Below are positions 16,788-25,842 of a stretch of 64,000 nt of DNA, piece after piece. Source of the DNA: Streptomyces himalayensis subsp. himalayensis (GTDB taxonomy: Bacteria > Actinomycetota > Actinomycetes > Streptomycetales > Streptomycetaceae); contig NZ_JACEHE010000004.1 in assembly GCF_013778455.1 (NCBI RefSeq), forward strand, positions 248,001-312,000, in the 5' to 3' direction. A model generated the notes under the pieces. That model made no database searches and was not told where the DNA came from. It saw nothing but the letters and a program-made list of their open reading frames with translations. Each line of letters begins with the position of its first letter. Positions within the stretch are counted from its first letter, which is position 1. Made by a program: the position numbers and the translations under genes.

Positions 16788-18131
16788 ATGCGACTTCGTA
16801 CGCTGACCGCGCTGGTCGGAGCGCTGGGACTGTCCCTGGTGACCGGCTGCGCACAGGGCGGTTCCGCCGGCTCGTCCGCCAATACGGTGACGTACTGGCT
16901 GTGGGACGCCAACCAGCTGCCCGCCTACCAGGCCTGCGCGAAGGGGTTCGAGAAGGAGAACCCCGGGCTGAAGGTCAAGATCACCCAGTTGGGCTGGAGC
17001 GACTACTGGACCAAGCTCACCGCCGGCTTCATCGCGGGCACCCAGCCGGACGTGTTCACCGACCACATCCAGAAGTTCGGCCAGTTCGCCGATCTGCAGG
17101 TGCTGGAGCCGCTCGACGACCTCGGTATCAAGGACGACGCCTACCAGCCGGGGCTCGCCGCCAACTGGATGGGCCAGGACGGCCACCGCTACGGCGCCCC
17201 CAAGGACTGGGACACCGTCGCTCTCTTCTACAACCAGAAGCTGGCGAAGGACGCGGGACTTAACCCCGAGGAACTCAACAACCTCGCCTGGAACCCGAAG
17301 GACGGCGGGACCTTCGAGAAGGCGATCGCGCACCTCACCATCGACAGGAACGGCAAGCGGGGCGACGAGCCGGGCTTCGACAAGAACAACGTCAAGGTGT
17401 ATGGGCTGGCCACCAACGGCGGCGGCTTCGGCGACGGCCAGACGCAGTGGAGCCCCTTCACCGCCTCCGCCGGGTGGGACTACACGGAAAAGCCGCGTTG
17501 GGGCACGGACTACCAGTACGACAGCCAGACCTTCCAGTCCGTCATCGACTGGTACTTCGGCCTGGCGGAGAAGGGCTACATGCCGCCTCTGTCCGACTAC
17601 AACATCCAGTCCAACCAGGCCAACACGCAGTTCGCCGCGGGCAAGGCCGCCACCGCCATGGACGGTGCCTGGATGATCTCCACGTACCACGGTTTCAAGG
17701 GCATCGACGTCGGCACCGCCTTCACCCCGGCCGGCCCGACCGGCAAGCGCGCCACCATGATGAACGGCCTCGCCGACTCCATCGCCAAGGGAGCCAGGAA
17801 CAAGGAGGGCGCCCGGAAGTGGGTGGCCTACCTGGCTTCCGACAAGTGCCAGACCGTCGTCGGCAAAGCCGGCGTCGTCTTCCCCGCCACACCGGCCGGC
17901 ACCGAGGCCGCCATTGCCGCGTACAAGAAGAAGGGCATCGACGTCACGGCCTTCACCGAACCCGTGGCCGATAAGAAGGACTTCCGGACCTTCTCCTATC
18001 CGATCACCAACTACGCGGCGGACGTGACCGCGCTCATGCAGCCCGCCATGGAGGACGTCTTCGGCAACGGCAAGCCGGCGAGCAGCCTCGACGAGACCAA
18101 CGACCAGATCAATTTCATCCTCAACCAGTGA
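16788..18131 (+). CDS. sugar-binding lipoprotein (ABC, CUT1)
   Basis: A 447-residue extracellular solute-binding protein family 1 member with signal and lipobox LVTGC near residue 18. The mature part begins NTVTYWLWDANQLPAYQAC and continues with LGWSDYWTKLTAGFIAGTQPDVF, as in oligosaccharide receptors. Two ATGs are possible. The one at 16788 leaves seven bases to GAGGG, whereas the ATG at 16782 leaves only one, so 16788 is preferred. It captures the sugar for the two permeases just upstream. Confidence 0.92.
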   Translation: MRLRTLTALVGALGLSLVTGCAQGGSAGSSANTVTYWLWDANQLPAYQACAKGFEKENPGLKVKITQLGWSDYWTKLTAGFIAGTQPDVFTDHIQKFGQFADLQVLEPLDDLGIKDDAYQPGLAANWMGQDGHRYGAPKDWDTVALFYNQKLAKDAGLNPEELNNLAWNPKDGGTFEKAIAHLTIDRNGKRGDEPGFDKNNVKVYGLATNGGGFGDGQTQWSPFTASAGWDYTEKPRWGTDYQYDSQTFQSVIDWYFGLAEKGYMPPLSDYNIQSNQANTQFAAGKAATAMDGAWMISTYHGFKGIDVGTAFTPAGPTGKRATMMNGLADSIAKGARNKEGARKWVAYLASDKCQTVVGKAGVVFPATPAGTEAAIAAYKKKGIDVTAFTEPVADKKDFRTFSYPITNYAADVTALMQPAMEDVFGNGKPASSLDETNDQINFILNQ

Positions 18132-18145
18132 AGGACATAAGCCAC

Positions 18146-19348
18146 ATGACGTTCTCCCTCGGCATCGTCGGCGCCGGGCAGTTCGCCGGCCAGTTCGCCA
18201 AGCTGTTCCAGGCGCATCCGGGCGTCGGCGACGTCTTCGTCACGGATCTGCTCCCCGAGCGCGCCGGGCAACTCGTCGCCGACGAGGGGCTGGCGGGGAC
18301 CTACCCGTCGTACACGGCAATGCTGGAGTCCAAGGCCATCGACGCGGTCGCGATCTTCACCCAGCGCTGGACGCACGGGCCCCTCGTCGTCCAGGCGCTG
18401 CGGGCCGGCAAGCACGTCTACTCCGCGGTGCCGATGGCGATCACTCAGGACGAGATCGCGGAGATCATCGACACCGTACGCGAGACCGGCCTGACGTACA
18501 TGATGGGCGAGACCAGCCACTACAACCCGGCCACCGTGTACGCCCGCAACCAGATCGCGGAGGGCGCCTTCGGCCGGCTCTTCTACGCCGAAGGCGACTA
18601 CGTCCACGACATGGACCTTGGCTTCTACGAGGCGTACCAGTACAGCGGCGGCGAGAACTGGAAGGCCACCGCCAGCTATCCGCCGCTCCTCTACCCCACG
18701 CACTCGGTGGGCGGGGTGCTCGGCGCCTGGCAGACGCATGCGGTGAGCGTGTCGGCGATCGGTGTGCCGGACGAGCGCGGGGACGGCGTCTTCGACAAGG
18801 AGGTCAGCCAGTTCGGCAACGACTTCTCCAATGCCACCGCCCTGTTCGAGGTCGCGGGCGGCGGAACGTTCCGCACGAACGAGTTCCGCCGGGTCGGCTA
18901 CCCCTCCCACATCCGCGAATCGCGGTTCCGCTTCTTCGGCACGGACGGCAGCTTCGAGCAGCTCGCCACGTACAGCCTCTGGCAGGACAAGAAGGGGATC
19001 ACGGACGTCACCGAACACCTCCAGCCCAAGCCCACGATGTCGCCGGACGACCCCTCGCTCCAGCACATCGCCCCGGCCCTGCGGGACGCCTTCACCTCCG
19101 GCTCGGCGCCCGTGCACGACCGGGCGCGCTTGCCCAGGCAGTTCGACCACATGAAGAACGGCCACGAGGGGAGCCATCACTTCCTCGTCGACGACTTCGT
19201 CACCGCGGTCAACACCCGGACACTGCCGCCCGTGAACGCCTGGGTCGCGGCCCGCTACACCCTGCCGGGGATCATCGCGCACGAGTCCGCGCTGCAGGGC
19301 GGTGTCCGCCTCGAGATACCGGACTTCGGGGACGCGCCTGCGGTGTAG
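18146..19348 (+). CDS. Gfo/Idh/MocA-family oxidoreductase
   Basis: A 400-residue NAD(P)-dependent sugar oxidoreductase-like protein. The Rossmann fold starts SLGIVGAGQFAGQFAKLF. The dimerisation and substrate domain contains GETSHYNPATVYAR and YPTHSVGGVLGAW. Where the family usually has EKP with the catalytic lysine, this protein reads VYSAVPMA, so the lysine of that motif is absent. The ATG at 18146 follows AAGGA and the gene lies 14 bp after the binding-protein stop, making it the last gene of the transporter operon. It probably acts on the imported sugar or its derivative, and a strong hairpin follows. Confidence 0.85.
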   Translation: MTFSLGIVGAGQFAGQFAKLFQAHPGVGDVFVTDLLPERAGQLVADEGLAGTYPSYTAMLESKAIDAVAIFTQRWTHGPLVVQALRAGKHVYSAVPMAITQDEIAEIIDTVRETGLTYMMGETSHYNPATVYARNQIAEGAFGRLFYAEGDYVHDMDLGFYEAYQYSGGENWKATASYPPLLYPTHSVGGVLGAWQTHAVSVSAIGVPDERGDGVFDKEVSQFGNDFSNATALFEVAGGGTFRTNEFRRVGYPSHIRESRFRFFGTDGSFEQLATYSLWQDKKGITDVTEHLQPKPTMSPDDPSLQHIAPALRDAFTSGSAPVHDRARLPRQFDHMKNGHEGSHHFLVDDFVTAVNTRTLPPVNAWVAARYTLPGIIAHESALQGGVRLEIPDFGDAPAV

Positions 19349-19363
19349 GCGGGCGGTTGGTAC

Positions 19364-19409
19364 GACGGGCCGGTTGTTCCCCGCTCCCCCGGGGGGCAAC
19401 CGGCCCGTC
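19364..19409 (+). terminator. terminator of the ROK-linked transporter operon
   Basis: Perfect 13-bp arms GACGGGCCGGTTG and CAACCGGCCCGTC enclose 20 bases that can pair further through CCCC and GGGG. It starts 15 bases after the oxidoreductase stop. Confidence 0.8.
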
Positions 19410-19622
19410 TGTCTGTCCGCTCGACTGGTCGGCTCATGGCTGGTGCGATCACCTCGTCGGCCGCCCGGCCCGCGGTTATCCGGCCTCAGGCACCTCGACC
19501 AGGGGGGCGGGTGAACGCAACTCCCGCACCATCCGTACCTAGGGCCGGACTTGCTCAACCGGAGCGCAGGCCGGAGAGCGGGCCGTCGTCCCAGGACCCC
19601 GCCACCCCCAGGAGGTCGCGAG

Positions 19623-20807
19623 TTGAGTCACAAGCGAGTGCCCAAGCGAAAGGTCGTTCTGGCCGTCGGTGGAGCCGGTGCCCTGGCGGCAGCGGCCATC
19701 CTGCTGCCCCAGGCCAACGCCTCACAGACGGACCCGGAGCCCACTCCCAAGGCGCTGAGCCCTGCGGCAGCGTCGGAGCTGGCCTCCCAGCTGGCCTCCC
19801 GGCTCGGCTCGGCCTTCGGCGGGGCGTACTACGACGCCGACCAGCAGCAGATCATCGTGAACGTCGTCGGGAACGACAACAACGTCATCGTGCAGGCCAA
19901 GAAGGCCGGGGCGGCCGTACGGAGCGTCCAGAACAGCCTCAGCACGCTGAAGTCGGGCGCGCAGACGCTGAAACAGCAGGCCGCCATTCCGGGCACTGCC
20001 TGGGCCGTCGACCCCAGGACCAACCAGATCCTAGTCACGGCGGACCGGACGGTGACCGGGGAGAGCTGGGACACGCTCGAGTCGACGGTGCGGTCCTTGG
20101 GCGAGGGCGTGGCCCGGATCCAGAAGTCGGCCGGGGAGTTCAAGACCTTCGTCGAGGGCGGCGACGCCATCTTCGGGGGCGGCGCGCGCTGTTCCCTCGG
20201 GTTCAACGTCACGACCGAGGACGGCAGCCCCGGCTTCCTCACCGCGGGCCATTGCGGCGTCGCTGCGGAGCAGTGGTCCGACGCGCAGGACGGTGCCCCG
20301 ATCGGCACCGTCCAGGCCGCGACGTTCCCCGGAGACGGGGACTTCGCGCTGGTCACGTACGACGATCCGGCGACCCAGGCGGCGAGCGCCGTAGACGTGG
20401 GGAACGGGCAGCTCGTCGAGATCCAGCAGGCGGCCGAAGCCGCCGTCGGGCAGCAGGTGTTCCGCATGGGCAGCACCACCGGCCTGCGGGACGGCACGGT
20501 CACCGGCCTCGACGCCACCGTCAACTACCCGGAGGGCACCGTCACCGGGCTCATACAGACCGACGTCTGCGCCGAACCCGGCGACAGCGGTGGGGCCTTG
20601 TTCACCGAGGACGGCAGTGCCATCGGCCTGACGTCAGGTGGGAGTGGCGACTGCACCATCGGCGGCGAGACGTTCTTCCAGCCGGTGACGACGGCGCTGG
20701 CGGCGGTCGGCGCGCAGATCGGTGCCGGGGCCGAGGGCGGCGGGGGTGCTGTTGAGGGCGGCGGTGCCGAGGACGGCGGGAGCGTCGTCGATGACGGCAT
20801 CGGCTGA
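19623..20807 (+). CDS. secreted streptogrisin-like serine protease (S1E)
   Basis: A 394-residue preproenzyme. Signal peptide residues 1-33 end near ANAS. A pro-domain of about 145 residues of the alpha-lytic type follows. The mature chymotrypsin-like domain starts near GGDAIFGGGARCSLGFNV. The catalytic triad is His210 (TAGHCG), Asp240 (GDGDFALV) and Ser322 (EPGDSGGALF). Cysteine pairs 190/211 and 316/344 fit the family. The C-terminus ends in an unusual acidic glycine-rich tail (residues 370-394). The start is TTG at 19623, seven bases after GGAGG. It is exported and probably self-processed. Confidence 0.93.
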   Translation: MSHKRVPKRKVVLAVGGAGALAAAAILLPQANASQTDPEPTPKALSPAAASELASQLASRLGSAFGGAYYDADQQQIIVNVVGNDNNVIVQAKKAGAAVRSVQNSLSTLKSGAQTLKQQAAIPGTAWAVDPRTNQILVTADRTVTGESWDTLESTVRSLGEGVARIQKSAGEFKTFVEGGDAIFGGGARCSLGFNVTTEDGSPGFLTAGHCGVAAEQWSDAQDGAPIGTVQAATFPGDGDFALVTYDDPATQAASAVDVGNGQLVEIQQAAEAAVGQQVFRMGSTTGLRDGTVTGLDATVNYPEGTVTGLIQTDVCAEPGDSGGALFTEDGSAIGLTSGGSGDCTIGGETFFQPVTTALAAVGAQIGAGAEGGGGAVEGGGAEDGGSVVDDGIG

Positions 20808-20829
20808 CGCAGTGTCGACCGAGAGGTAC

Positions 20830-20854
20830 GGCCCCAGCCCTCGGCGCTGGGGCC
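20830..20854 (+). terminator. hairpin between protease gene and sseB-like gene
   Basis: GGCCCCAGC and GCTGGGGCC form a perfect 9-bp stem with a 7-base loop, followed by CTATCCCTTCCTGTCT. It lies between convergent genes and can serve both. Confidence 0.75.
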
Positions 20855-20884
20855 CTATCCCTTCCTGTCTGGCTCCCTGCGGCC

Positions 20885-21301
20885 TCAGCGCCGCGCAAGC
20901 AGCGTACGCACCGACTCGGCGTTCAGTGCCAACGCATCCGGATCTCCGGCGTCCACGACCAGCGACAGCTCGTCCGTCGGCCAACGCGCGGCGATCACGC
21001 CCAACGGCACGCGGCGGTACGCCGGGATGTCCGGCAGCGTCCTGGTCATCCGCGGCTCCGAGGTGAAGACGGGTACGACCTGGGCGCCGTCGGACTGCTC
21101 GACGACCGGCAAGGTCAGGGTCATCCCGTCGTCGCCCCCCTGCGGCTCGTCGCCGATGGGAGCGGGCACCGGTACGAGGACCTCGGTACCGGCCAGCGTG
21201 TCCACGGCGGTCCGTATCTGCGACTCGTCACCGGTGTTGTCGACCAGCACCTTGAGGGCCTGCTGAGCCTGCTCCGGGTTCGGGGAAGGGAAGTCAGTCA
21301 C
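20885..21301 (-). CDS. SseB-family protein
   Basis: A 138-residue cytoplasmic protein resembling the SseB N-terminal domain found widely in Streptomyces. Segments VLVPVPAPIGDEP, LPVVEQSDGAQVVPVFTSEPRM and ARWPTDELSLVVDAGDPDALALN follow the family order. The GTG at 21301 has GAGGA seven bases upstream. It is monocistronic, and the biochemical role of the family is unclear. Upstream (21302-21513) I see no further feature. Confidence 0.8.
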   Translation of the reverse strand: MTDFPSPNPEQAQQALKVLVDNTGDESQIRTAVDTLAGTEVLVPVPAPIGDEPQGGDDGMTLTLPVVEQSDGAQVVPVFTSEPRMTRTLPDIPAYRRVPLGVIAARWPTDELSLVVDAGDPDALALNAESVRTLLARR

Positions 21302-21513
21302 GTTCTGTCCTCATCGTTGCGGCGAGCACAGCGCGTCGCGGTGCCCGCCCGGGCATGGGCCACGGTCGCTTACCCAGCCTCCTGCGGGCCATGCCTGACT
21401 CCTATGTCTCCAGGAACAGCGATCCCGCCTCCCGGTGGTGTGCCACTAATCCCTGGTCTCCAAGGCGAGCCACCCACCCGCAGCCCCGCGGCGCCGGTGC
21501 GTGCGCCGGTGCG

Positions 21514-22479
21514 TCACAGTCGCGCCGGCAGCCACCGCAACTGCTCCGCCTGGTGGAACGGGCCGCCCCCTTCATGGTCGTTGAAGTCGTACACCGCTAT
21601 CTCCTTGTCGGAGTGGGCCCAGGCGTTGAAGGCCGCGTACACGGTGGACGGCGGGCAGGTCTGGTCCTCCAGGGCGACCGAGAAGAGGGCCGGGGCGCGG
21701 CCCCGCGCGGCGAAGTGGGCGCCGTCGAAGTAGGCGAGCGTACGCATCACCTGCTCGGTGCGGCCGCGGTGGACCTTGAGGTACCTGCCCACTTCCCGGT
21801 ACGGATCGCGGTCGGTGATCGTCGTCGCGCGCGGGAAGTCGCACAGGAACGGAACGTCCGGAGCGATCGCGGCGAGGTCCGGCACCAGTCCGCCGACGGC
21901 CAGGGTGATGCCGCCGCCCTGGCTGGCGCCCACGGCCGCGGTGCGGGAGGCGTCGACGAGCGGATGGGAGCGCGCGGCCTCGACCGCTCGTACGGCGTCG
22001 GTGAACACCCGCCGGTAGTAGAAGCCCTCGGGGTCCTCGATACCGCGGGTCATGAAGCCGGGGTGCGCGGGGCCGCTGCCCACGGGGTCCGGGGTGTCGC
22101 CGCCGGACCAGCCGCTGCCCTGCCCGCGGGTGTCCATCACGAAGTGCGCGAAGCCGGCCGACGCCCACAGCAGATGCGTGTGGGGCAGCCCGCGGCCGCC
22201 GCCGTAGCCGATGAACTCGACGACCGCAGGCAGGGCCTCCGTCGTCCCGGCGGGCAGCGTCAGCCAGCCCTTGACGGGATGCCCGCCGAACCCGGCGAAC
22301 GTCACATCGAACACCTCGACGTTCTTGAGACCGGTCTCGACAGGCTCGAAGCGGGCGTCCAGGTCATGGACGCGGGCCTCCTCCAGCGTCTTCGCCCAGA
22401 AGGCGTCGAAGTCGTCGGGTTCGACCGACGCGGTGCGATAGCTGCGCAGCTCATCGAGGGGCAGGTCGAACAGGGCCAT
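21514..22479 (-). CDS. acetyl xylan esterase / cephalosporin-C deacetylase family hydrolase
   Basis: A 321-residue alpha/beta hydrolase of the AXE1 family, which removes acetyl groups from xylo-oligosaccharides or related esters. The nucleophile elbow GASQGGG places Ser186. MDTRGQGSGWSGGDTPDP is a family hallmark, and the acid and histidine are likely within LEDQTCPP and NDHEGG. There is no signal peptide, so it acts inside the cell on imported acetylated sugars. An upstream palindrome GAAAGCGCTTTC suggests LacI-type catabolite control. Confidence 0.9.
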   Translation of the reverse strand: MALFDLPLDELRSYRTASVEPDDFDAFWAKTLEEARVHDLDARFEPVETGLKNVEVFDVTFAGFGGHPVKGWLTLPAGTTEALPAVVEFIGYGGGRGLPHTHLLWASAGFAHFVMDTRGQGSGWSGGDTPDPVGSGPAHPGFMTRGIEDPEGFYYRRVFTDAVRAVEAARSHPLVDASRTAAVGASQGGGITLAVGGLVPDLAAIAPDVPFLCDFPRATTITDRDPYREVGRYLKVHRGRTEQVMRTLAYFDGAHFAARGRAPALFSVALEDQTCPPSTVYAAFNAWAHSDKEIAVYDFNDHEGGGPFHQAEQLRWLPARL

Positions 22480-22554
22480 GCGGGGCCGCCTTTGCTACTC
22501 GGGGAGCGGAACGATCACACCGTACGAGCCGCGGCCCGGCTGGAGAAGAGGTGC

Positions 22555-22576
22555 GAAAGCGCTTTCTCTGCAGAGA
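22555..22576. promoter_or_regulatory. adjacent palindromes upstream of esterase gene
   Basis: GAAAGCGCTTTC (22555-22566) is a perfect 12-bp palindrome with the central CG of LacI-family operators. It overlaps by two bases a second perfect 12-bp palindrome, TCTCTGCAGAGA (22565-22576). They lie 75-97 bp upstream of the esterase start and also within the leader of the divergent PepSY gene. Confidence 0.65.
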
Positions 22577-22733
22577 TCTCCACGGGCCACGACAAAGCGG
22601 CCGGCGACCCGGCGTCGGTGCGACGCAGATCACACATTTCTCCCGGAACTCGCGCCCGGTCCGGCACGACTGCTGGTGCGGTACGGCTCACAACCGACCG
22701 CCCACCCCCTCGATCCAGGAGACCGCCGCCACG

Positions 22734-24152
22734 ATGTCCGCTCAACCGCCGCCACCAGCCCCCGCTTCCGTCGCCGGCGACGGGCAGCCGCCGTTGCAGG
22801 AACTGCCGGAGGCCGCGCCCTCTGGAATCCGGTCGGGATGGGCCGCGCTGCGCCCGCTGGTGCTGCGACTGCACTTCTACGCGGGCCTGCTCGTCGCGCC
22901 GTTCCTGCTCGTCGCAGCCACCACAGGGTTCCTGTACGCCTGCTCGTACCAGGCCGAGAAGATCGTGTACGCGGATCAGCTGGGGGTCCCCGTCGGCCGC
23001 AGTGAACTGCCCGTGTCCGAGCAGGTGGCCGCTGCGCGCAAGGAGCACCCGGAGGGCTCGGTGAGTGCGGTGCGGCCCTCCCCGGAAGACGGGGCGACCA
23101 CCCGCGTGCTGCTGTCAGGCGTTCCGGGCGTGGACCCCGACCACACGCTGGCCGTCTTCGTGAACCCGTACACGGGCGAAGTCCGAGGGGCATTGGAGCA
23201 GTACGGCTCGACCGGGGCCCTGCCGCTGCGTACCTGGATCGACGAGCTCCACCGCGATCTGCACCTGGGCGAACCGGGCCGCCTCTACAGCGAGCTCGCG
23301 GCGAGCTGGCTGTGGGTGATCACGGGTGGCGGGCTGGTGCTGTGGTTCGGACGGCGCAGCGCGCAGCGCAAACTCCGCGGTACGACCGGGCGCCGACGCG
23401 CACTGACCCTTCATGGCACGGTCGGGGTGTGGGCGGCCGCCGGGTTGTTCTTCGTCTCCGCCACAGGGCTGACCTGGTCGACGTACGCGGGCGAGACCAT
23501 CAGCGATCTGCGCGAACAGCTGGGACAGTCCACCCCGTCCGTGACGGCGACCGCCGCCGGCGGTGAGCACGCCGAGCACCAGGCGGGGAGCGGGACCGGC
23601 GAGCACGGTGTGGGACTCGACGCCGTCCTGAAGGCCGCCCGGTCGGAAGGCCTGTCGAACCCGGTGGAGATCGTCCCGCCGGCCGACGCCTCGTCCGCGT
23701 ACGTCGTGAAGCAGATCCAGCGGAGCTGGCCGGAGAAACAGGACTCCGTCGCCGTCGACCCGGCCACCGGCGAGGTCACGGATGTCCTGCGGTTCGCCGA
23801 CTATCCGGTGCTGGCCAAGCTCACCCGGTGGGGGATCGACGCGCACACGGGCGTCCTGTTCGGGCTCGTCAACCAGATGCTGCTCGCCGCACTGGCCGTC
23901 GGGCTGATCACGCTGATCGTGTACGGCTACCGCATGTGGTGGCAGCGCGGCCGCGGCTCCGCCTTCGGCCGCCCCGTGCCGCGCGGGGCGTGGCAGCACG
24001 TTCCGGCCTACGTCCTGGTACCCCTGGTGGCGTGCCTGGCCGTGCTCGGGTACTTCGTCCCGCTGCTCGGTATCCCGCTGGTGGGCTTCCTTGCTGTGGA
24101 CATCGTGCTGGGCGAGATCGCGTACCGGCGGGGGAGGCGGACGTACGCGTAG
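22734..24152 (+). CDS. PepSY-domain transmembrane protein (PiuB-like)
   Basis: A 472-residue membrane protein of the PepSY-associated TM family, often linked to iron-siderophore reduction. The first helix follows VLRLHFYAGLLVAPFLLVA; further helices lie near 185-205, 230-255, 385-410 and 425-455. Two PepSY-like extracytoplasmic segments contain VFVNPYTGEVRG and VAVDPATGEVTDVLRF. Conserved histidines such as LHRDLHLGEPG and HTGVLFG could bind haem. A His-rich insert (GGEHAEHQAGSGTGEHG) lies near residues 275-295. The ATG at 22734 has AGGAG upstream. Confidence 0.85.
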   Translation: MSAQPPPPAPASVAGDGQPPLQELPEAAPSGIRSGWAALRPLVLRLHFYAGLLVAPFLLVAATTGFLYACSYQAEKIVYADQLGVPVGRSELPVSEQVAAARKEHPEGSVSAVRPSPEDGATTRVLLSGVPGVDPDHTLAVFVNPYTGEVRGALEQYGSTGALPLRTWIDELHRDLHLGEPGRLYSELAASWLWVITGGGLVLWFGRRSAQRKLRGTTGRRRALTLHGTVGVWAAAGLFFVSATGLTWSTYAGETISDLREQLGQSTPSVTATAAGGEHAEHQAGSGTGEHGVGLDAVLKAARSEGLSNPVEIVPPADASSAYVVKQIQRSWPEKQDSVAVDPATGEVTDVLRFADYPVLAKLTRWGIDAHTGVLFGLVNQMLLAALAVGLITLIVYGYRMWWQRGRGSAFGRPVPRGAWQHVPAYVLVPLVACLAVLGYFVPLLGIPLVGFLAVDIVLGEIAYRRGRRTYA

Positions 24153-24190
24153 AGGACGGCCGTGGCGCGGGCGGTACGGGCCGTAGGGCC

Positions 24191-24245
24191 GGGCCGCACG
24201 CTGACACCCCAACGGCCCGGGCCGCACGCGGACGCCCCAACAGGC
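24191..24245. repeat. 28-bp duplicated segment between convergent genes
   Basis: Two imperfect copies of a unit starting GGGCCGCACGC (24191 and 24219) and running through CCCCAAC lie in the 145-bp gap between the PepSY and SulP genes. Outside them GGGCGGTAC (24169-24177) and GTACCGCCC (24266-24274) can pair across the gap. A terminator role is possible but unproven. Confidence 0.4.
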
Positions 24246-24297
24246 CAGGCAGTACGCGCAGTTGCGTACCGCCCGGCCCGGTGGCCCGAGACGTGTG

Positions 24298-25842
24298 TCA
24301 GCTCGGTGAGGTGACCTTCACCGGCTCGGTGTCGGCCCCACTGTGCCGTTCGGCCCAGTTCTCCAGGGCCGTGCGGCAGGCGTGGTCGAGGTGGTGCAGC
24401 CCGGTCAGGTGCAGCTCGACCGGGCGGTCCTGCGGCAGCGACTCCAGGGTGTCCAGGATCTTCGGCAGCCGCAGGAACGTGGCGTTGCCTGTCAGGTAGG
24501 CCTGGATGGGCCCGGCGCCCTTGTCGACGACCTCGAGCCGTACGTGAGAGGCCTCCCAAGCCGTCTTGACGATCGCCAGGGCGAGACCGATGAGCACGCC
24601 CTCGAACATGCTGACCGCGACGATCGACACGGCAGTGGCGACCAGGATCAGCGCCTCGCCGCGGTGTTCGCGCCACAGGCCCACGAGTTCGCGGGCCGGA
24701 ATCAGCTTGAAGCCCGCGTGGACGAGGATGCCGGCGAGTGCCGCGACAGGGATGACGCCGAGTGCGGCCGGCAGCAGGGCGGCGAACAGCAGCAGCCATA
24801 CGCCGTGCAGCACGCGGGACGCCTTGGTCCGCGCGCCCGCCTGGACGTTGGCCGCGCTGCGCACGATGACCGCCGTCATCGGCAGCGCACCGAGCAGTCC
24901 GCACACCGCGTTGCCCGCGCCCTGCGCCATCAGTTCCTTGTCGTACTGGGTGCGCGGACCGTCGTGCAGCCGGTCCACGGCGGCGGCGCTGAAAAGGCTC
25001 TCAGCGGAGGCGATCAGGGTGAACGCGAGCACCGTGCCGATCAGGCCGATGTTCGCGAGCTCCCCGAACTCGCCGAGGCCGGGCGGCTGAAGGGACTCGA
25101 CGAGCCCCTTCACCTCGACCTTGGCGACGGGCAGTCCGAGCAGCGCCGAGGCGAGCGTGGCCAGTCCGACGGCGGCCAGCGGTGCCGGGACGACCTGCAC
25201 CGGCTTGGGCAGCTTCTTCCACAGCACCAGCACCGCGATGGTGCCGGCTCCGAGGCACAGCGCGGTCCGCGCCTGCGGCGATGCGACCACGTCGGCGAAC
25301 ATCCCCGGCAGTCCGGCTATCTTGCCCAGGCCCGACGACGGGGCTTCGATGTCCGCCAGCGAGTAGAGCTGCCCGGCGATCAGGACCAGGCCGATGCCCG
25401 CCAGCATGCCCTCGACGACCGAGACGGAGATCGCCCGGAACCAGCGGCCCAGCCGCAGCCCGCCCATGAGGAGCTGGAGCAGTCCCGCGATGAGGACGAT
25501 GACACCGAGAACGGGCAGCCCGTACGCCTGCACCGCCTCGTAGACGAGGACGGTCAGCCCGGCGGCCGGGCCGCTCACCTGCAGGCTGCTGCCGGGCAGC
25601 ATGCCGGTGACGAGGCCTCCCACGATGCCGGTGACCAGGCCGAGTTCGGCCGGTACTCCGGAGGCGACGGCCACGCCCACGCACAGCGGCAGGGCGACGA
25701 GGAACACGACGAGTGAGGCGGTGAAGTCCTGCCGCCAGGCAGAGCCTGGCGCGGCGAGGCGGCCGCGCAGACGGCCGGCGGAGCGGTCGGCGGATGTCGT
25801 ACGAGAGGTGTCCGTGTGCGAGGTTTCCATGGGCGCGCTCAC
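24298..25842 (-). CDS. SulP-family anion transporter, probable bicarbonate/sulfate uptake
   Basis: A 514-residue membrane transporter with 10-12 helices and a C-terminal STAS domain (about 430-505, AYLTGNATFLRLPKILDTLE and HLTGLHHLDHACRTALENW). The core has GLVTGIVGGLVTGMLPGSSLQVSGPAAGLTV, the substrate-site region of SulP proteins. The GTG at 25842 overlaps the carbonic-anhydrase stop by four bases (GTGA), which implies coupled translation; an in-frame ATG at 25830 is the alternative. Pairing with carbonic anhydrase favours bicarbonate as substrate, since CA links it to CO2; sulfate remains possible. Confidence 0.88.
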   Translation of the reverse strand: MSAPMETSHTDTSRTTSADRSAGRLRGRLAAPGSAWRQDFTASLVVFLVALPLCVGVAVASGVPAELGLVTGIVGGLVTGMLPGSSLQVSGPAAGLTVLVYEAVQAYGLPVLGVIVLIAGLLQLLMGGLRLGRWFRAISVSVVEGMLAGIGLVLIAGQLYSLADIEAPSSGLGKIAGLPGMFADVVASPQARTALCLGAGTIAVLVLWKKLPKPVQVVPAPLAAVGLATLASALLGLPVAKVEVKGLVESLQPPGLGEFGELANIGLIGTVLAFTLIASAESLFSAAAVDRLHDGPRTQYDKELMAQGAGNAVCGLLGALPMTAVIVRSAANVQAGARTKASRVLHGVWLLLFAALLPAALGVIPVAALAGILVHAGFKLIPARELVGLWREHRGEALILVATAVSIVAVSMFEGVLIGLALAIVKTAWEASHVRLEVVDKGAGPIQAYLTGNATFLRLPKILDTLESLPQDRPVELHLTGLHHLDHACRTALENWAERHSGADTEPVKVTSPS

